DNA of 25,293 bases, taken from contig DASXZO010000089.1 of the NCBI GenBank assembly GCA_036501845.1, positions 1 to 25,293 on the forward strand, given 5' to 3'. The notes beneath the pieces were generated by a model, which worked only from the letters and a program-made list of their open reading frames with translations, was not told the DNA's origin and did not search any database. Position numbers and translations under genes: made by a program. Shown piece by piece: positions 24,525 to 25,293 of this stretch (within the stretch, counting starts at the first letter, position 1; each line of letters opens with the position of its first letter). The DNA comes from JBBREP01 sp036501845. GTDB taxonomy: Bacteria > Actinomycetota > Acidimicrobiia > IMCC26256 > PALSA-610.

Positions 24525-24580
24525 GAGGCGTCCACGCCACGCGGACCTCCTACCGCTTGCTCTTTTCCTGGAGGTCCATT

Positions 24581-25072
24581 GTGGGTGCCGTTCCTTTGCG
24601 TCGACCCGACGGCGCGGTCGATCTCGTCGCCGTGGCGGAAACGTTTGATCGAGCCTTTGTCGACGAGCCCGCCGATCGCAGCGACCCTCAGCTCTTCGCC
24701 TTGATCGAGGGCGCGACCGACGACGATGCCGAGATCGCGCATTGGCCCGACGTCGGTCACGAGTTGCTCATGTGGGAGATCGTGCCGCCGCCCAACTGTC
24801 TCGTGCTGGTGCTCGTCACCACGGGTTGGGCGGCGCCCCTCGACGACGACGGCGAGTGCCGAACCCGCCCGAGCCGACATCCCGATCGGCGGCGTTCGCA
24901 TTCGGTCACCGCGATCGGCAACGAGGGTGAGATGGTGTCGGTGCTGCGGATCGCCGGCGAGGCGCCGCAAGTGCTCACCGGCGAGTGTTACGGGCGAGCG
25001 CCCGATGCCCTGCGCCGCTGCTGGGCCCGCCGCACGCCTGCAGATGTGGCGTGTGTGCACGACTGGCCGTAG
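24581..25072 (+). CDS. Conserved-looking hypothetical protein
   Basis: The 163-residue protein starts at GTG 24581, with GGAGG about six bases upstream; the frame is open to 24557 but the ribosome site decides. It has no signal peptide. Its middle, CLVLVLVTTGWAAPLDDDGECRTRPSRHPDRRR, then SVLRIAGE, reads like a soluble alpha/beta protein. The GWAAP...RPSxHPxRRR pattern reminds me of unnamed actinobacterial hypothetical proteins, but I cannot give a family name. It lies 78 bp after the GT-C gene in the same direction. It may be a separate gene, since its soluble, charged character does not fit a glycan role. Confidence 0.65.
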   Translation: MGAVPLRRPDGAVDLVAVAETFDRAFVDEPADRSDPQLFALIEGATDDDAEIAHWPDVGHELLMWEIVPPPNCLVLVLVTTGWAAPLDDDGECRTRPSRHPDRRRSHSVTAIGNEGEMVSVLRIAGEAPQVLTGECYGRAPDALRRCWARRTPADVACVHDWP

Positions 25073-25116
25073 GGCACATCGCCGGCGCCCGAACCGAACA
25101 AATGAACGATGTCGTG

Positions 25117-25122
25117 TATCCT
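25117..25122 (+). promoter_or_regulatory. Candidate -10 element
   Basis: TATCCT at 25117-25122 lies about 50 bases before the next start and matches the -10-like hexamer proposed upstream of tRNA-Arg. No -35 is evident. Confidence 0.25.
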
Positions 25123-25174
25123 GTCGACTCACAACGAACGATCACGCGCTGTACGCGCGGCAGGAGAGAGCTAC

Positions 25175-25234
25175 GTGGCCACCTTCGATGACCTCGGCAT
25201 CCATGCCGCAACTCCTGGCGCATCACGCCGATGA
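25175..25234 (+). CDS. Possible 19-residue leader ORF
   Basis: GTG 25175 is preceded by AGGAGAGAG (25162-25170) at good spacing and encodes MATFDDLGIHAATPGASRR before TGA. The stop overlaps the next ATG as ATGA. This could be a translated leader that couples translation. Alternatively it is the true N terminus of the downstream protein broken by a frameshift. I do not recognise it. Confidence 0.35.
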   Translation: MATFDDLGIHAATPGASRR

Positions 25235-25293
25235 GTGCCATCACGTACCGCGCCGGCTCGTACTACTGCACTGCGTGCGAGATGAAGCTGCAG
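25231..25293 (+). CDS. Start of a CxxC protein, cut by the window end
   Basis: Twenty-one codons from ATG 25231 are open to the last base: MSAITYRAGSYYCTACEMKL plus Q. The YYCTACEMKL segment is an N-terminal CxxC, like one half of a zinc ribbon or other metal-binding knuckle. The start overlaps the stop of the short upstream ORF (ATGA) and has no ribosome site of its own except that ORF. Too little is present for a family call. Confidence 0.4.
   Translation, partial: MSAITYRAGSYYCTACEMKLQ

Noticed and set aside
24500..24648. Possible 49-codon ORF starting just after the GT-C stop, ending in an Arg-rich run
   Set aside because: It overlaps the better supported GTG 24581 gene, has shadow-like composition and shows no family.

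Overview
The window is high-G+C DNA by eye. It has dense coding on both strands, frequent GTG starts, GGAGG-type ribosome binding sites and GTGA/ATGA gene overlaps. DUF2795-like and DUF5709-like proteins, an LPFTG wall-anchored protein and an AftD-like GT-C protein all point to an actinobacterium. A deep-branching lineage such as Acidimicrobiia is my guess, not something the sequence proves. No rRNA, CRISPR array, insertion sequence or phage gene is visible.

Left part (1-9081): a tRNA-Arg(CCT) is followed at once by an amidohydrolase-2 family gene. This converges through a 46-bp dyad on an N-acyl-D-amino-acid deacylase-like amidohydrolase. A cytochrome P450 with one apparent frameshift is divergent from the deacylase. 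It abuts, tail to tail, a DUF2795-type protein, which is followed leftward-transcribed by a stand-alone CinA-C/PncC-type amidase. Then come a tiny lipoprotein, a DUF5709-like acidic protein (minus), a flavin amine oxidase and a nitronate monooxygenase. This part reads as ordinary catabolic and housekeeping chromosome.

Middle (9073-11959): a secreted lipoprotein esterase of the PHB-depolymerase/LpqC type (minus), tRNA-His(GTG), a TIGR01777-type epimerase (minus, its stop codon lying antisense inside the tRNA-His acceptor stem), tRNA-Lys(CTT), and a SnoaL/NTF2-fold protein (minus).

Right part (12019-24502): a divergent cell-surface glycan locus built almost entirely from fused proteins. The leftward operon, with 4-bp overlaps, encodes a flippase-GT4 fusion, a GT2-GT4 fusion and a tandem methyltransferase-methyltransferase protein. 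The rightward operon encodes a small LPFTG sortase substrate, a flippase-GT2 fusion, and a 1213-residue GT-C protein whose extracytoplasmic part carries a duplicated four-cysteine domain. The likely theme, by inference, is that cytoplasmic GT2/GT4 domains build lipid-linked sugar chains, methyltransferases modify them, the two flippases export them, and the GT-C enzyme transfers sugars outside the membrane, possibly to a surface glycan near the LPFTG protein. The locus is the most interesting element of the window.

Right edge (24581-25293): a hypothetical protein, then a short leader-like ORF coupled by ATGA to the start of a CxxC-containing protein cut by the window end.
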